Made by a program: the position numbers and the translations under genes | From: Montifringilla adamsi | Lineage: Eukaryota; Chordata; Aves; Passeriformes; Passeridae | NCBI GenBank assembly: GCA_017590115.1 | Contig: JAGGNK010006515.1 | Span: 452,646 to 516,645, forward strand | Direction: 5' to 3' | Length of the DNA: 64,000 bases | Shown: in pieces, positions 19,209 to 64,000 of the stretch | Numbering within the stretch: position 1 is the stretch's first letter | Layout: every line of letters begins with the position of its first letter | The notes under the pieces: generated by a model | Database searches by the model: none | What the model was told of the DNA's origin: nothing | What the model saw: the letters and a program-made list of their open reading frames with translations, nothing else

Positions 19209-22200
19209 GCCCATTGATTCCATCCTCTTGGCCCACTGTCTAATTATAATCCAGTCCAGGCTCTGTTGTGGAGTATTTATAACTGCAGAGGGCTTGGAGC
19301 ATGATGGACACGGGGTACAATGAGGGTCAGGTGGTCACTGGGCCATGCTGCACCAGCACCTCTTGGATTAACTTGCTGGATTTTTTGGAGGCTCCAACTT
19401 GGGACAGAGGTGTTTAGGCTGGGAGGAAAATGGTGCCTAGTGTTTAGGAAACTGAAAAAAAACAAAAAAAAAGGAATTTAGTCAACTGCTGTCAATCCCC
19501 AATAACCTTATTTGTGTCCTCTGAGCTCTGGGAGGATTTTCCCCCCGCCTTTATTTCTTTTTTTCATGAAGGTGCTCATATGAGATTCCAGTCCTGTGGT
19601 TGCAGTGTGGAAAAATCTGGGCTACGTGTTACTGGCCCAGCCTGGAATGCTGGGATGGTCCTTGCAGCGTGGTACAAATGCTCCTGGGGCTTTGGCAGGG
19701 GAAGCTGCTCCCCCAGACAGTGCCTTGTATAGGAGAGAGAAAGCTCCACTGGATGCCAGCAGAGCATTCCCTGCTCCCACTTCCCCCAGGCTGCTTTCCT
19801 CAAGGTCACCGGAGAGATCCGTGCTGGGGACGAGAATAGAGACTGGCATCTCGTGACTTGGAGGCTCTGGGTGACAAAGCTTCCCCTTCCCAGCCCTGCC
19901 ACCTGCCTCTGCGGGGAACAAACCTGGCCAAAGCAGATTTTGGGATGTCAAACCAGAGCTGGAACGCTGCATGGTTCCCTCCGTGTGGAGCCAACCTGAG
20001 GCTGGGAGGAATTTTTGGGACCTTCCTGGGGATCCTGAGCATTCCCGAGCCAGCACCCCTGTGCTGCCAGAGCCACCTGAGGTTCCCCTGTGCGTGTCCC
20101 CAGCGTGGCTGTGGTGGCACCCATCTCTGGAGCCCCAAAACTCCCTGCTGTGTCCTTGAGGGATGGGGCTTGCTGAGCTAAGGGGTTCCTGGTGAAGGAC
20201 CCCCCTAAGGCCCCTGCTCATGGGAAGCAGCACTGGGAGCTAATTTGAGGCCACCCTAGGTGGTCTTCCCTGTTTTCTCCTTCTTTTCCCCTTGCACTCA
20301 AGGCCAGCATTCCCACCCGGCCATCCCCAGCCTCTCTGTTGGTTTGGAGCCTCCAAATCCCTTCATTTTTCTCTCTGCTTTCCCCACTTTGTTGCTGTTT
20401 TGCTGCACCCAGCCTTTCAGTGCCCATTCCCTGCCCTGGCATGGCCTGAGCCACCTCCTCCAAGCACTGCTCTGGTATGCAAACACCCCTGGGCATCCCT
20501 GGGCTCCTTCAGCCAGCACAGCAGGAGCTTTGGAGATCCACAGACAGGGATCATTCACCTCAGGGTGGCATTCCCAGAGCCCTGGCTTGCTTTCTCTGTC
20601 TCTGGTGACCCTGTCATATTTTTGTGGTGACGTGGAGGAATCCTGCCTCACGCCAAAGGATCACTTTCCCCGGGCAGGGATTGCCTCCCTGGGTAAATTT
20701 AGCAGGGAGGGCAGACCTTGTGGGCCAGTCCCGGGCTAGTTCCCTTGGTGGGGGTGTGGATGTGTGTGCAGAGACACCCCGTGACCCTTCTCAATCTGCA
20801 TCTATTTGCATATAAACACTCGAGTCCCGGGCCAGGCTTAAAACCAGCCTGGGACAGCAGGAGTGGAGAGAAATGTTCCCTTTTCAACAGCTTGTAAAGC
20901 ACTTGTTGCCTTCAGGCAGAGAGTTTGGGCGCTGGAGGACACCCCACAAGGCTCCCCTGTGGCAGTGCTGTGCTGCAGGGCCCTGGGCACATCCCCTGGC
21001 AGCACAGCTTTGTGATCCCTGAGGATCTGAGCGCCTGAGCCCGGCAAAACCAAGCCTGGGATCATCCTGCCGTGTCCTTCCTTCGGCAGGGATGGCCCTG
21101 CACAGACCCAGAGAGGCTCAGAGGGAGCACCTGTAGTCTTGCCCTCGTCCATCCCCAGCACCTTCTCCTGCAGGGCACATCCCACTGAATAAAACATTCA
21201 GCATTTCCCTTCCCCAGATCAAGGGGGTCTGTTCATAACAGCTTCCATTGCCTGCTCCAGCTCCCCATTGCTGGGAAAACTCATTCCTGGCACAAGGAGG
21301 GCACAACAGCAGCAGGAGGGTTTGCAGAGAGCTTGTTCCCCAGGTGCAGCTGCCACATAACTCAGTCCTCACTCTGGGGACACCTCAGCTCTCCTGGTCC
21401 CAAAGCTCCACGAGGCTGTGGTAGAACATCCAGATGTGCAGAGCTCCTGGCACCACCACCCTGCTTGGATGCCATTATTATCATTGTCATTATTATCCTT
21501 GCAGGGAAATCTCCAGTGTGGTGCAGGAGCCCCAGCACTGCCTCCTCCAGAGGGGCTGATTCCAACCTTGCATCCCCTCCTAGTCCCCCCAAATAGCTCA
21601 AACGGGGTCCCTGTGATGGCAGCATCCCCCCAGCACCCCGTGGCTGTGGGACTGAGGGGTTGCAATGCCACCACAGCCCCAAACCTACCTTGGAGCCATG
21701 TGAGGGGGGCTCTCCTGGCTGATGGTCCCTCATCCCCCCTGATCACCATCCCTGCCCAGGCAGAGCGAGGTGTGAGCTTCAATGCCCTCTCTGGGATCCA
21801 GATGCCACCTTGCAAAGAGCCACCCTGTCCCCAGCACGTCCCCACATTTATATTGGCAGCTCTCCAGGTGACAGCACTGCCCAGCTATGTGGCTGTGGTC
21901 GGGCTGACCCTACCAACACACAAGTCCCTGTCCCTGTGCCCATGCCTTTAACCCCACCAAAAATACTTCTGCAGATGCTGCTGCTGCTGCTCAGTTCTTC
22001 TTTAGAAGCTGCTGCCTGGTGAAATATAAACTTGTCCCGAGGCTGCATTGATTTTGTGCAGTTTTTATTGGAAATTAGATGATATTTAAGCATTTTCCTT
22101 TAACAGCTCTATGTAACATGGAAAGGTCTTGTGCTACAGTTAGTTTATAGTGGCTCATCTTTGTCAGATGTAAATAAGTCAATAAACCCCTCTCCAAACT

Positions 22201-23435
22201 CTTTCCAATTATAACTGCACAATTTTCCTTTTTTTCCCCCCTTTCCCCCATCAATTACAAGAATAATAATAAAAAATAGCTCTTAGCTCAAGTAAAAATT
22301 CAAGGGCTCCCTTCTCCCCACCTCCCTGCTGAAGAGCTGTTAATTATCCCCTGGGAATTCAGTCCTGGGGCACATCCTCTTTGAAAGGTGGAGCCCTCCC
22401 AGTTATTTACCCCTCGAGTTATGCGCTCTTGGAATGTCACCCTGTGTGCCAGGCTGGAAAACCAGCTGGGGCTGACCCTCATCACGTGTCTCCCACCCAG
22501 TCTCAGCACTAGAGGCTCCTTGTGGGGTCCATAATGTGGGATTTCCTGCTGGGATGGGAGACACCCATCTGTGATTTGCCTCACCCCTCACAGACTGCCC
22601 CCAAAAAGGGTTTTATAAAGGATTACAGAGTGAGGACTCAGTGCTAGGCATTTCAGGGCTCAGATCCCAGCCCTTTTCCCCAACTCTTGGAAGCAGGTTC
22701 ACCCCATTCCCTGGCTGGAATTCCAGCGCTGCCATCGCTGTGGGAGGTGCAAACAGAGGAGCTGGATGGCCACCACGAGCTCCAACAAGCCCTTGACTCG
22801 GTTTCATGTCATCCCCGAGTACAATTAGTGTATGACACCGGCAAGTGCCAGGTAGCTGTGGAAGTTATTTATGGGCTGGAGGATGTGTTTCCCAAGCACA
22901 CCCTAAATGGAAAGTTCCTGAGATAATTGCTTGCCCTCTGGGGTGCAGGAGAACAAACCCAGCCATCCCCTGTTGCCCACACCCACTCATTTCTGGGGGA
23001 TTGATTTATCCCTTCCCACTGGACACACCAGAGCTGTCACTGTTAATTACTGGGGCCTTGGCTTGGCTCATCAGGGCTCCCACCTCTCCTTGGAGCAGCT
23101 GCAGCTCCAGGAGGGAATCACCTGGTTCGTGCTGGGCTCTGCCCCCATTCCTTCCCCCTCTTCCCATCACCTGTGGGGCAAGGGCTGCAAATTACAGGTT
23201 GTGCTGTGCCGTGCTGGGAAGAGCAGCTGGTTCTGGGGTGGTCTGTCATGGCAGGGACCTGTGAGCGCATTGTCCCCACTGCCACCCCTGCCCTGAACCC
23301 ACTCTGGGCATGGGGAGCGAGGGGCCAGCACTTCGGGGTGTCCCCGACGGGTGAGATGCGGCATCACCAGCAGGGCAGTGACATCCCAGGGCTGGGAGCT
23401 TTGAGGGAGCAGGGATGGGTCTGTGAACATAAAAC

Positions 23436-23525
23436 GGAACGGTGGCTCAGGGCAGGACCTGCTTTAGGGTCAGAAATGACCCCGGGAGGATGGGGCAGCT
23501 TTTGGGGCCGCGTGTGTCCACACCC
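23436..23525. repeat. Unclassified dispersed repeat, copy 1
   Basis: GGTGGCTCAGGGCAGGACCT, then GGGTCAGAAATGACCCCGGG, AGGATGGGGCAG and CGTGTGTCCACACCC. It is related to 24295-24395 in the same order and orientation. Confidence 0.7.
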
Positions 23526-23929
23526 GGGAGAGAGGAGGGCTGCTGCCCATGGGGGGGATGTGAGGATTCCATCGGCCTTGGAAACGACACCAAACCCCCA
23601 AATTCCAGGCAGGCCTGATGCCTGTTAGCTTTTCTCCTTGCCCAGCACCCCCTCCCTCCCTGAGAAGCTTTTTGGGATGGAGTGTGTGAGTAATTAGGGT
23701 AATTATGGGTGTAACTTCCCAAACTTTGGGCTGAGAGGTGCTGATAGCTCCTTTGCAGCATTCCCACCTCCTGCTAATCCCCCAGCCCTTTCACTGCTCC
23801 AGTTATTCCTAAAGAGAGGACAGGATCCCACCCAGGCCTTGACCTCTCCTCAAACTTTCACTGGGGCTTAGAGCCCACCATGCCCAGTCCAGTCCTATCA
23901 GCTGATAATTATAGAATTTCTTGGTGGCT

Positions 23930-24095
23930 TTTTTTCTTCATTTCACCCCATTCTCTTTTCCCTCTGTTTTGTGTTTTTGTTTGCTTCTTTTGTTTTGGGT
24001 TTTTTTGGTTTTGTTTTTGTTGGGTTTTTGGTAGTTTTTGTTGGTGGGATTTTTTTTTAAATTTTTTTATTTATTTATTTTTTTTTTTTTATTCC
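23930..24095. repeat. T/G-rich low-complexity tract
   Basis: T runs mixed with TTTTGTTTTTG and TTTGGG blocks, ending in T10. Phe/Leu-rich frames here are artefacts. Confidence 0.85.
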
Positions 24096-24294
24096 TGGTT
24101 CTTGAGTTATTTTTACTCAGAAAGCCAAAATCCCCCTCTGTGGGTGGGCAGGCACGGTGGCTTCTCCTTGCTCCACAAAATCCCTCAAACAATGCTGTTC
24201 CTGGGGTGAGAATGTGGGAATGTCCGTTCTGAGAGGGCAGCAGGTGATTTGGGTTCTCCATTTGCTCGTGATCCACTGATCCATTCCATAGAAT

Positions 24295-24395
24295 GGAATG
24301 GTGGCTAAGGCTAGGACCCTGCTCTAGGCTCCTGGCTGGGTCAGAAATGACCCTGTGAGGATGGGGCAGGTTTTGGGACTGTGTGTGCCCACACC
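24295..24395. repeat. Unclassified dispersed repeat, copy 2
   Basis: GGTGGCTAAGGCTAGGACCC, then GGGTCAGAAATGACCCTGTG, AGGATGGGGCAGG and TGTGTGTGCCCACACC. By eye it is diverged roughly a quarter from copy 1 at 23436-23525, with small indels. Confidence 0.7.
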
Positions 24396-25404
24396 AGTGA
24401 CTCTCCAACCATCCTGAGGGAGAGGATCAAAGCCTTGGAGCCAGAATTCCTGGTTTTTGTGGGTTTCTGGTGACCACAGCAGCACTGGCAATCCTTTTCC
24501 TTCCTGCTAACCACAGCCCAGCTCTATCCATCCAGGACAAGGTGGGGTGAGTTCCTTGAGTGTGTTTTTCCATGCTGCTGGGACCTGCCTGTCTTCTCCA
24601 GGCTCTCCTTGGTCCATCCCTTGTTTGCTATTCCTTGTTTTGTGCTGCTGTGGGTGCCTTCCCCCCTTTCCACGTTTCCATCAATCCTGGTTGCCTTTTC
24701 CTGGTTGGGGAAACTGATTAAGGGTGGATCCTAAAGCAAGGAAGCTGGAAAAGAGTGTTAGGGAATGCTGGTTCGGAGCTGCCTTCCTGGGAAGGGAACA
24801 GCTTTATTTTGGGCTTCTCTCCCCGTTTGCTTTAATTGTCATTAATGATGATTTTCTTGCTAATTGGAGCAACTTGAGGCATCAAAGTTGTCAGGAGAGG
24901 AGAATCCAACCTTTAGGAAGCTGTGTGGGTTTGTTTGGGGACGCTCAGAGGAGGTTAGGGATGGGATAAGTCATTTTCCAGAGGACTGGGGAAAGCTGGA
25001 AAGGATTTGGGGTTGGCATTTCCCTCCTTTGGCTTTAGGGCTGTTGGGCAGGAGGGTGCAGAGCCTGGCAGTGCCCTGCCCCAGGGTGGCACCTGCTTTG
25101 GGGGGTTTGGGGTGGGATGGGGTTCTCTCTGTGCTGGCACATCCCCTGGGATTTTCCCTGCTGTGCCAAGAAAAGGGATTTCATCCCAGGGCTGTGACAG
25201 CCCCACAGGCACTGCCCAGACCCTAACAAGAGCCCCAAACGGTTTGGGGGTTTTATGCAGCTTGTTATCTTAGGTATAGGGTTTTTATTTTATTTTTTTA
25301 ATTTGAAATCCCAGCACGAAATAATCCTCTTTTTCTGGTCGGAATAGAAATGGCTTGATGCCACGAGGTAAAAAAAAAAAAAAATTAAAAAAAAATAAAA
25401 GGCA

Positions 25405-25640
25405 GCTCTACCCAGTGCTGTGCTGATTTGCAAGGCTAGTGAGAGACTACAGAAGGCGTTTTCAAATAGACTCCGATATTTTCAGTGCTTGAAGAGGGCC
25501 CGACTACATGACACCTTTTTTGAAGCCCTGATTTACAATGGCCCCAGGCTGAGTGCATTATAATTTGCTGCTAGAAGTTCCAAAGTCGCAGTACTTTCAA
25601 TAATGAGGAGAGAAACCCTAATACCAGAAGACTTTTCTCT
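25405..25640. promoter_or_regulatory. Candidate conserved non-coding element
   Basis: Complex unique sequence between poly-A (25370) and poly-T (25650) runs, with ATTTACAATGGCC, GCATTATAATTTGC and TTCAATAATGAG. No open frame and no repeats. The call is based on composition only. Confidence 0.3.
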
Positions 25641-26460
25641 TTCTTTCTTTTTTTTTTTTTTTTTTTTTTGGCATTGTGTTTAATGAAAAGCTAAAAATGT
25701 GCTAATTTGTAAGTCCTGTTGTGGTAGTGGCATCGGAGGCTTTTGAAATGCGTTACTGACTTGGGGAGTATTAAGGAAAAATGACATTTTGCTACTAGCA
25801 GAAAAGTCAATTATAATGTTTCCGCACTTTAGAAAATTGCTGATGCAGGATGGGAGTTAATAGAACAGTCAGCTTCACTTTGTGTTCCCGCATTTGGGGG
25901 GTTTTGCTGAGAAACCTCGGCTTGTTTTTTAATTCTGATGGCAACTTCAATCCCGGGCTGCCCCAGGTGCTGCGTGCCTGGCACTGGTCTCGGGCAGGGT
26001 GAGATGTGTTCCCGGGGTTGTTCCCACCTGGAGCTGCCAGCCTGGCATGCTGCAGGCTGCACAGGAGCAGGGAAGTCAGCATCAATGAAGATTTAGTGTT
26101 TTGCAGTCCCTTTGATCCAGCCCTGGTGGTGCAGGAGCTCTGAGCCTGCTGCACTCTGCAGAAGAGCCCTGAGCACTCATTTAAAACATTTCCAGCCAGA
26201 AACAGGGGGAAGGAGCTGTCCTTCCCCACTGTGCTCCCAGTGGAGTCTTTTCCCCTCATCTCCTGGAGAAGAAAACAGCAGAAAACTTCTTGTGAGCTCT
26301 TGGGGAGAGGAGGGTGGGAGCTCTGTTAGAGCAGAGTTTTAGTGCTGCTGGTGAAACCCCAGGGCTGGAGCTGGCAGCAGGCAGGGGCAATCCCAATAAT
26401 CCCATCTCTGGGCTGGTACAGGTGAGGTGAGGAGGCAGAGCAGCTCCTGCTCATCTATTT

Positions 26461-26690
26461 CCAGCCCTTTCCATGGGCAGGGACACCTTCCACTGTCCCA
26501 GGGTGCCCCAGCCTGGCTTTGGACACTTCCAGAGGTGGGGCAGCCTCAGCTTCTCTGGGAATTCTATTCCAGGGCCTCCCCACCCTCCCAGTGAACAATT
26601 CCTTCCCAATGTCCCATCTATCCCTGCCTTCTGGCCGTGGGAAGCCATTCCCTGTGTCCTGTCCTACTCCAAGTGTGGCCTTGGGGTCTG
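26461..26690 (-). mobile_element. CR1 LINE 3' fragment
   Basis: Contains the CR1 signature (antisense) CCATGGGCAGGGACACCTTCC, ACTGTCCCAGGGTGCCCCAG, CCTTCCCAATGTCCCATCTA and TGTGTCCTGTCCTAC. It is a 3' end fragment in minus orientation. Confidence 0.9.
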
Positions 26691-26824
26691 AATTTAAAGC
26701 ACATTCAAATCCACAGGGCAGGGAAATGCCAAGACTTTATTTCTTCTGCTCCCCCTTCCAGGTGTTCCAAAGAGGGGTTCCCGCTTGGTGTGGTTAAAAT
26801 TGGAGGGTGGGGGAGTGAGCATGA

Positions 26825-27085
26825 AGGCTTTTAGAAAAGTCATGTCATATGTAGTTCTCCTGGATTTGCAGGAAGCAATTAAGCCAATTAATTTATTGGT
26901 AAATTATCTGATGATGAAGTACAAAATAACTGCAATGAAATGCTGACATTCACATTAATACCAAATTAGTTACTGTATTATGACTGTTCTTACAATGAAT
27001 GCCCAGTAATTTAATAGTAATGGGACATTTAAATAATTTAGCTGATCATTCTCTAGATCACTTCCATATATAAATGAGCATGACA
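26825..27085. promoter_or_regulatory. Candidate conserved non-coding element
   Basis: AT-rich, non-repetitive, dense in homeodomain cores (AAGCCAATTAATTTATTGG, CAAATTAGTTACTG, AATAATTTAGCTGATCATT), with no reading frame. It looks like a developmental enhancer on composition alone. Confidence 0.35.
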
Positions 27086-27614
27086 GCTTCTTCTCTCAAC
27101 TTTGCTGCTGCTGGATTGCTGCCACCTGCACACCAGCAGGCAGAGCAGCCTCCCCTCTTTGCTGTGCCCCAGAGCTCCCCTTGGGCTGGCTGGAGGAGGC
27201 AGGATTGTCCTCCTCCATCAGACTTTGGGAATGCCATGGCTGGAAAGCAGAGTGCAGCTGGGCTGGGCTGAGCAAAGCCACAACCTTCTTACCTCTTTCC
27301 ATGGAGGATCTCTGGGTGGAGATGCTGGGGGAGCATCTCTAGAGGTGTTCCTGTGAGAGCTTCCCAGTGGGAAGGATGTTGGAGATCCAGCCAGGGCCAC
27401 TTCACTCAGTAAGTCAGCCACTGAAATTCCTCTGTGTGTTGGCTCTGCTTGGTGCAGCTGCTTCATCAATTTTTTTCTAACAGCTGCACTCTCTGTAATA
27501 ATAATAATAATTATAAACAGCATTAAAATTGCTCCTCCTTCTTCCCTCCCTGTCCCCACGAGGAGGGGAGAGGAGAGCAAGGGCTTGGCAGCCCCACAGG
27601 GCAGAGCTTTTCTG

Positions 27615-27755
27615 CTTGATGGGCTGGTTTGGCTGGAAGGGACCCTAAATCTCATCAAGCTCCACCCTCTGCCATGGGCAGGGACAGCTTCCAGTGTCCC
27701 AGGTTGTTCCCAGCCCTGTCCAGCCTGGCCTGGGACACTTCACCATCCCTTTGTC
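27615..27755 (-). mobile_element. CR1 LINE 3'-end fragment
   Basis: GGGCTGGTTTGGCTGGAAGG, CCATGGGCAGGGACAGCTTCC, GTCCCAGGTTGTTCCCAGCC. It is a reverse-orientation CR1 terminus. Confidence 0.85.
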
Positions 27756-27868
27756 ACCTCCTGCACCCCTGGAGCTGTTTGTCAAACCAGCTGGGGCTTC
27801 CAGATCCTCACAGAAAGAAAGAAATGCAAGCAGCCACCAGTGCAAGCTATGCCTAAAGGAGAAATTCC

Positions 27869-28254
27869 CTTTTTTTTTTTTTTTGTTTTTTTTTTTTGGG
27901 GTTTTTTTTTTTTTTTTGGGTGGGGGTTGGAGGGAATATTTTGGGGGTTTTGGGTTTTTTTTCTGTTTTTTTTTGGTGGGTGTTTTTCGTTTTTTGGGTT
28001 TTTTTCAGGGGAGTTTTGGGGCTTTTTTTTGGGTTTTGTTTATTGGGTTTTTTTGGGGGGGTTGGTTTTTTTGTGAGGGGTTGGGGATTTTTTGGGGGGA
28101 GGAGTTTTTGGGGGGTTTTGGGGTTTTTTTTTCAGGGGGGTTGGGATTTTTGGGTGGGTTGGTTTTTTTAGATTTTTTTTGTTGTTGTTGGTTTTCTGTT
28201 TTTTTTTTTTTAAACTTTTTGTTTGTTTGGTTTTGTTTGTTTTTTTGTTTTTTC
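27869..28254 (+). repeat. G/T-only low-complexity block
   Basis: About 385 bases composed almost entirely of T runs and G runs of 3-8, such as TTTTGGGGGGGTTGG. The complementary strand is A/C. There are no recognisable units and no gene; Phe/Gly/Trp-rich frames are artefacts. Confidence 0.95.
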
Positions 28255-29864
28255 CCCCATGACCTGGTGACTACTGGTTGAAACCTGCAGGTCTGTGGAA
28301 GCTCAGCATCCTCCCTGCACGGGGTGGGCGCTGTGCCCTGGAGATGGATGTTGCCAGTCAGCTGCTTTTGCTTTGCTATTGAGATTGCAGTGAGGCTGCT
28401 GAAATATGAGTTAATGGGCTTGCTTACATCCTCCTGGAATGTGGTCCTTCCATCACCCCAGCCCTGCTGTCAGCCCTGGTGTGCAGAGGAGGGCTCTGCT
28501 GTCGGCAAGATTGAGGGCAGAATTACCCAAATTAGTTTCCTTGTGCATGAGAGCAGAGATGAGGGGTTTTTAAACACCAACCCTGTCAGCTCTTTGGAGA
28601 GCCTGGCTTTTCTCCCCAAGGATGAAGTTAAAAGTGCCTTATTTGATCAAACTGGGATGTGCTGCTGAGTTTGGGCACCCACAGCCTGCTCCAAAGAATA
28701 AGGGATGGGAAGCTGATGTTTGCAGCTGGATGTTGCAATGGATTGAAGCCAGGGGCTGGCAGCCCCTAGTGTGGGGCTTGTGGAGGTTCCAGCAGCTGGA
28801 TTGTTGCTGGGGGAAGGGCTGCTGTCCATCAGGAATGTCCTGAGGGGGTGCACAGGGGAGATATGGAGCAAGAATTCCCTCTGTTATTGCTTGGATCTCC
28901 TTGGCGGGGCTGGAGGTGCAGCCTTGAGGTTGGAAGGGTGAAATCATGGGGAGCCCTGTGCCAGACTGTAAAATACAGCTAGGAGGGACCACAGAAATCC
29001 CAAACTAGGGTGGCTCAATCCTGTGTGCTGGGATAACCGTGGGATACAGGGAGAAAATTCCCTTTATTAACCAGACCCATCCAGTTCCCTCCACTGTGCA
29101 CAGTGACACAACTGCCCAAGTAAGTTTCTGTGCATTTAGTTACACCCAGGAATCCTCCCAGGCCATTTTTCTCAGGCATTCCTGTTCCCAGGAATGCCTT
29201 TTCCCATTCGGTTCCCTCTCAGGAGCAGGAGGGGCTCAATCCCATCCCCTTCCCAGCAGCTTTTTCCAGCAGTGCTGCCCAGCTTGCAGCTCCCAGGCTG
29301 TTGATGCAGGCACAGAGAGGTTCCTCAGCTCCCTGGGGATGGTGGGCTGTGTCTTTCCAGATACCTGCTGTCAAGTCCACACAGGAATTCTGTGATCAGA
29401 GGGAAAAACAGGTGTTTGTGGCTCTTACTTAGAGAAGATCTTGGTGAATGTGATCCTGTGCCTGACATGAAGGTGGTGCTGCCTCCATCAGTGTCCTGTA
29501 GGGTGTCCCAAAGCTTTAGAGTGTCCTTATAAATCCTTTGCCCTCAAAACTGCTGATTTGTAAGTAAAAAAGGTGCATTAAACAACAAACACATTGCTGT
29601 TTATGCAAACAAGCTAATTAGGCATCATTTTCTATGGCAAAATAGATTAAAACCAGATTTTGGTGGCCATCCACCCAAATTACCAACTGGCTGCTTGGCT
29701 TTTTTCTGCTGACACCCACACATATGAATTTATCTGTGCTAAGGCCTCAACAGGTGCAAGTGCTGTTCCTCCTGCAGCTGTGTAAATATTCAGCTTGTGG
29801 TGGGTTGCACAAATTGCCTCCTAATCCATCCCAATTAAAAAGCAGTCTTTGGAGCTGTAATAGT

Positions 29865-29870
29865 TTTATT
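29865..29870 (-). terminator. IQCA1: Putative poly(A) signal of IQCA1
   Basis: Minus strand AATAAA in CCTCAATAAAACTATTAC, about 420 bases past the IQCA1 stop. An ATTAAA at 30166-30161 is a nearer alternative. The interval 29871-30289 would be the 3' UTR; it is AT-rich and contains no frame. Confidence 0.45.
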
Positions 29871-30289
29871 GAGGACTGTAACGCTGTAGACCCACAGATA
29901 TATAAAGCAGTTAGTTTTATAAAGCATATAGGATATTAAAGTAATGAAAGACATTAAAGTGACATCAATTTTTAAGGAGAGTTACTTGCTGAAATAAATG
30001 AGTATGGCCTAAAAGTTGATGGCATGTTACAGGTCTGAGTAATGAACCCTTCTGCCCCCTAAAATCTCTTAGAATAAATAATGCTTGAGCAAGTCAGTGC
30101 TCATTAACTCTTTATCCTCTGAGAGCTACATGTTACATCTCATCTGATTTTTTTTCTTTTTTTAATAACTTTAAAAAATTCATTCAGAGAGGAATTCTCT
30201 TCCCTGGAATACCTATAACAGTAATGTTATGCCTTCACAGAGAAATAGAGTTGTGACTGGTATGGCCAGGTGAAAAATCCTTGAGGAAG

Positions 30290-63378
<33,089 letters not shown>

Positions 63379-64000
63379 CTGGAGAAAATCCGATTTGTTA
63401 TCTCTGTTCTCCCAAAAGACTGTTAGCCAAAAGAAAGAAAAAAAGGGGGAAAAGTTACAGAAGCCATTGGTTTCTCCAGCTGCTTCTGGAGGCACAAGAA
63501 AGGGTGGTTGTAGGCAGTTTTTATGAAATGATGAGCTGCATGAAAGCAGCAGGCTCTAGGGACCCTCACCAAATTCAGAGCCCTGTTGTGTTAGCATCTG
63601 CAAATCTTGAGGTTAAGGGATTTCTTCTTTTGCCTTGGGTTGCAGAATGGGATCAGAATTCAGGAGGATAATGGGACAGTGAGGCTGTAAAGCTGAAAGC
63701 CTGGAGCGTGCTCAATCTCCCTGTCCCGTGCCTGATGTTAGAATTCTTTTATTTATTTAACAGCACAGGGCTTTGATCTTTTCCATGAAGAAGGCACAGG
63801 GGTGGCTCCTGCCCTGAAGGATGGGCTCTCCACCAGTGTCACTTGGCTTGGGGACCAAAGGAAAGGGGTTAATTCAATCCACAAATTACCCTGTTCTCCC
63901 CATGGCTCATCCCCATGCTGCATCCTGGGGAGCTGGCTTTTGTAGTCATTCCCAGAGGCTGAAATATGGGAATAGGGGCACTGGAACAGGAATGAAACCA

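Larger units (their letters stand above)
19283..29860. other. ASB18-IQCA1 intergenic region
   Basis: No coding exon or RNA gene was recognised on either strand. The region holds repeats and candidate enhancers listed separately, poly-A/T runs (for example 25651-25669), and otherwise unique DNA. Open frames up to about 200 codons exist but lack splice context, family resemblance or coding-like composition. Confidence 0.6.

Noticed and set aside
19224..29860. Upstream exon encoding the mammal-like ASB18 N-terminus
   Set aside because: I looked for the conserved acidic/Trp-containing segment on the minus strand and found nothing convincing; it may be absent, diverged or missed by eye.

Overview
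This is vertebrate nuclear DNA, most likely from a songbird. Spliced, intron-rich genes sit among many 3'-truncated CR1 LINE fragments in both orientations, LTRs of endogenous-retrovirus type and long homopolymers, and single N bases occur in or beside homopolymer runs. Two protein-coding genes are present, both on the minus strand. They are ASB18 (ankyrin repeat and SOCS box protein, complete or nearly so, five exons, 7.0-19.2 kb) and the C-terminal part of IQCA1/DRC11 (ten exons, 30.3-63.4 kb; the 5' part of the gene lies beyond the right edge). In other vertebrates this pair sits between GBX2 and ACKR3. The CpG-rich left edge, with reversed CCAAT boxes, is therefore best read as the upstream promoter flank of a minus-strand GBX2 just outside the window.

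Layout: 1-0.3 kb, CpG-rich promoter-like DNA. 0.3-6.8 kb, GBX2-ASB18 intergenic DNA with pyrimidine and poly-A tracts, short dispersed duplications, 19-bp minisatellites and two stretches that look like conserved non-coding elements. 6.8-19.2 kb, ASB18. 19.2-29.8 kb, intergenic DNA with diverged repeats, CR1 pieces, a G/T-rich block and candidate enhancers. 29.8-64 kb, IQCA1, whose introns hold CR1 fragments, an inverted pair of about 460-bp LTRs, a 96%-identical direct repeat flanking the P-loop exon, a (CA)28 microsatellite and AT-rich repeats.

ASB18 belongs to a family of substrate receptors for cullin-5 E3 ubiquitin ligases. IQCA1 is subunit 11 of the dynein regulatory complex of motile cilia. 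The two do not work together biochemically. They probably stay adjacent because their introns and flanks carry long-range enhancers of GBX2, which is an inference here. All ten IQCA1 exons join in phase, including one GC-AG intron. ASB18 is less tidy: an LTR lies 20 bp upstream of the exon 2 acceptor, a 373-bp tandem duplication has copied that acceptor, the exon 2/3 phases do not match, and the expected exon 3 donor reads GA instead of GT. I saw no CRISPR array, operon, tRNA or rRNA, and no plus-strand gene. Nothing here amounts to a new molecular system; the most notable material is the ASB18 exon 2 rearrangement and the repeat architecture around the IQCA1 ATPase exons.
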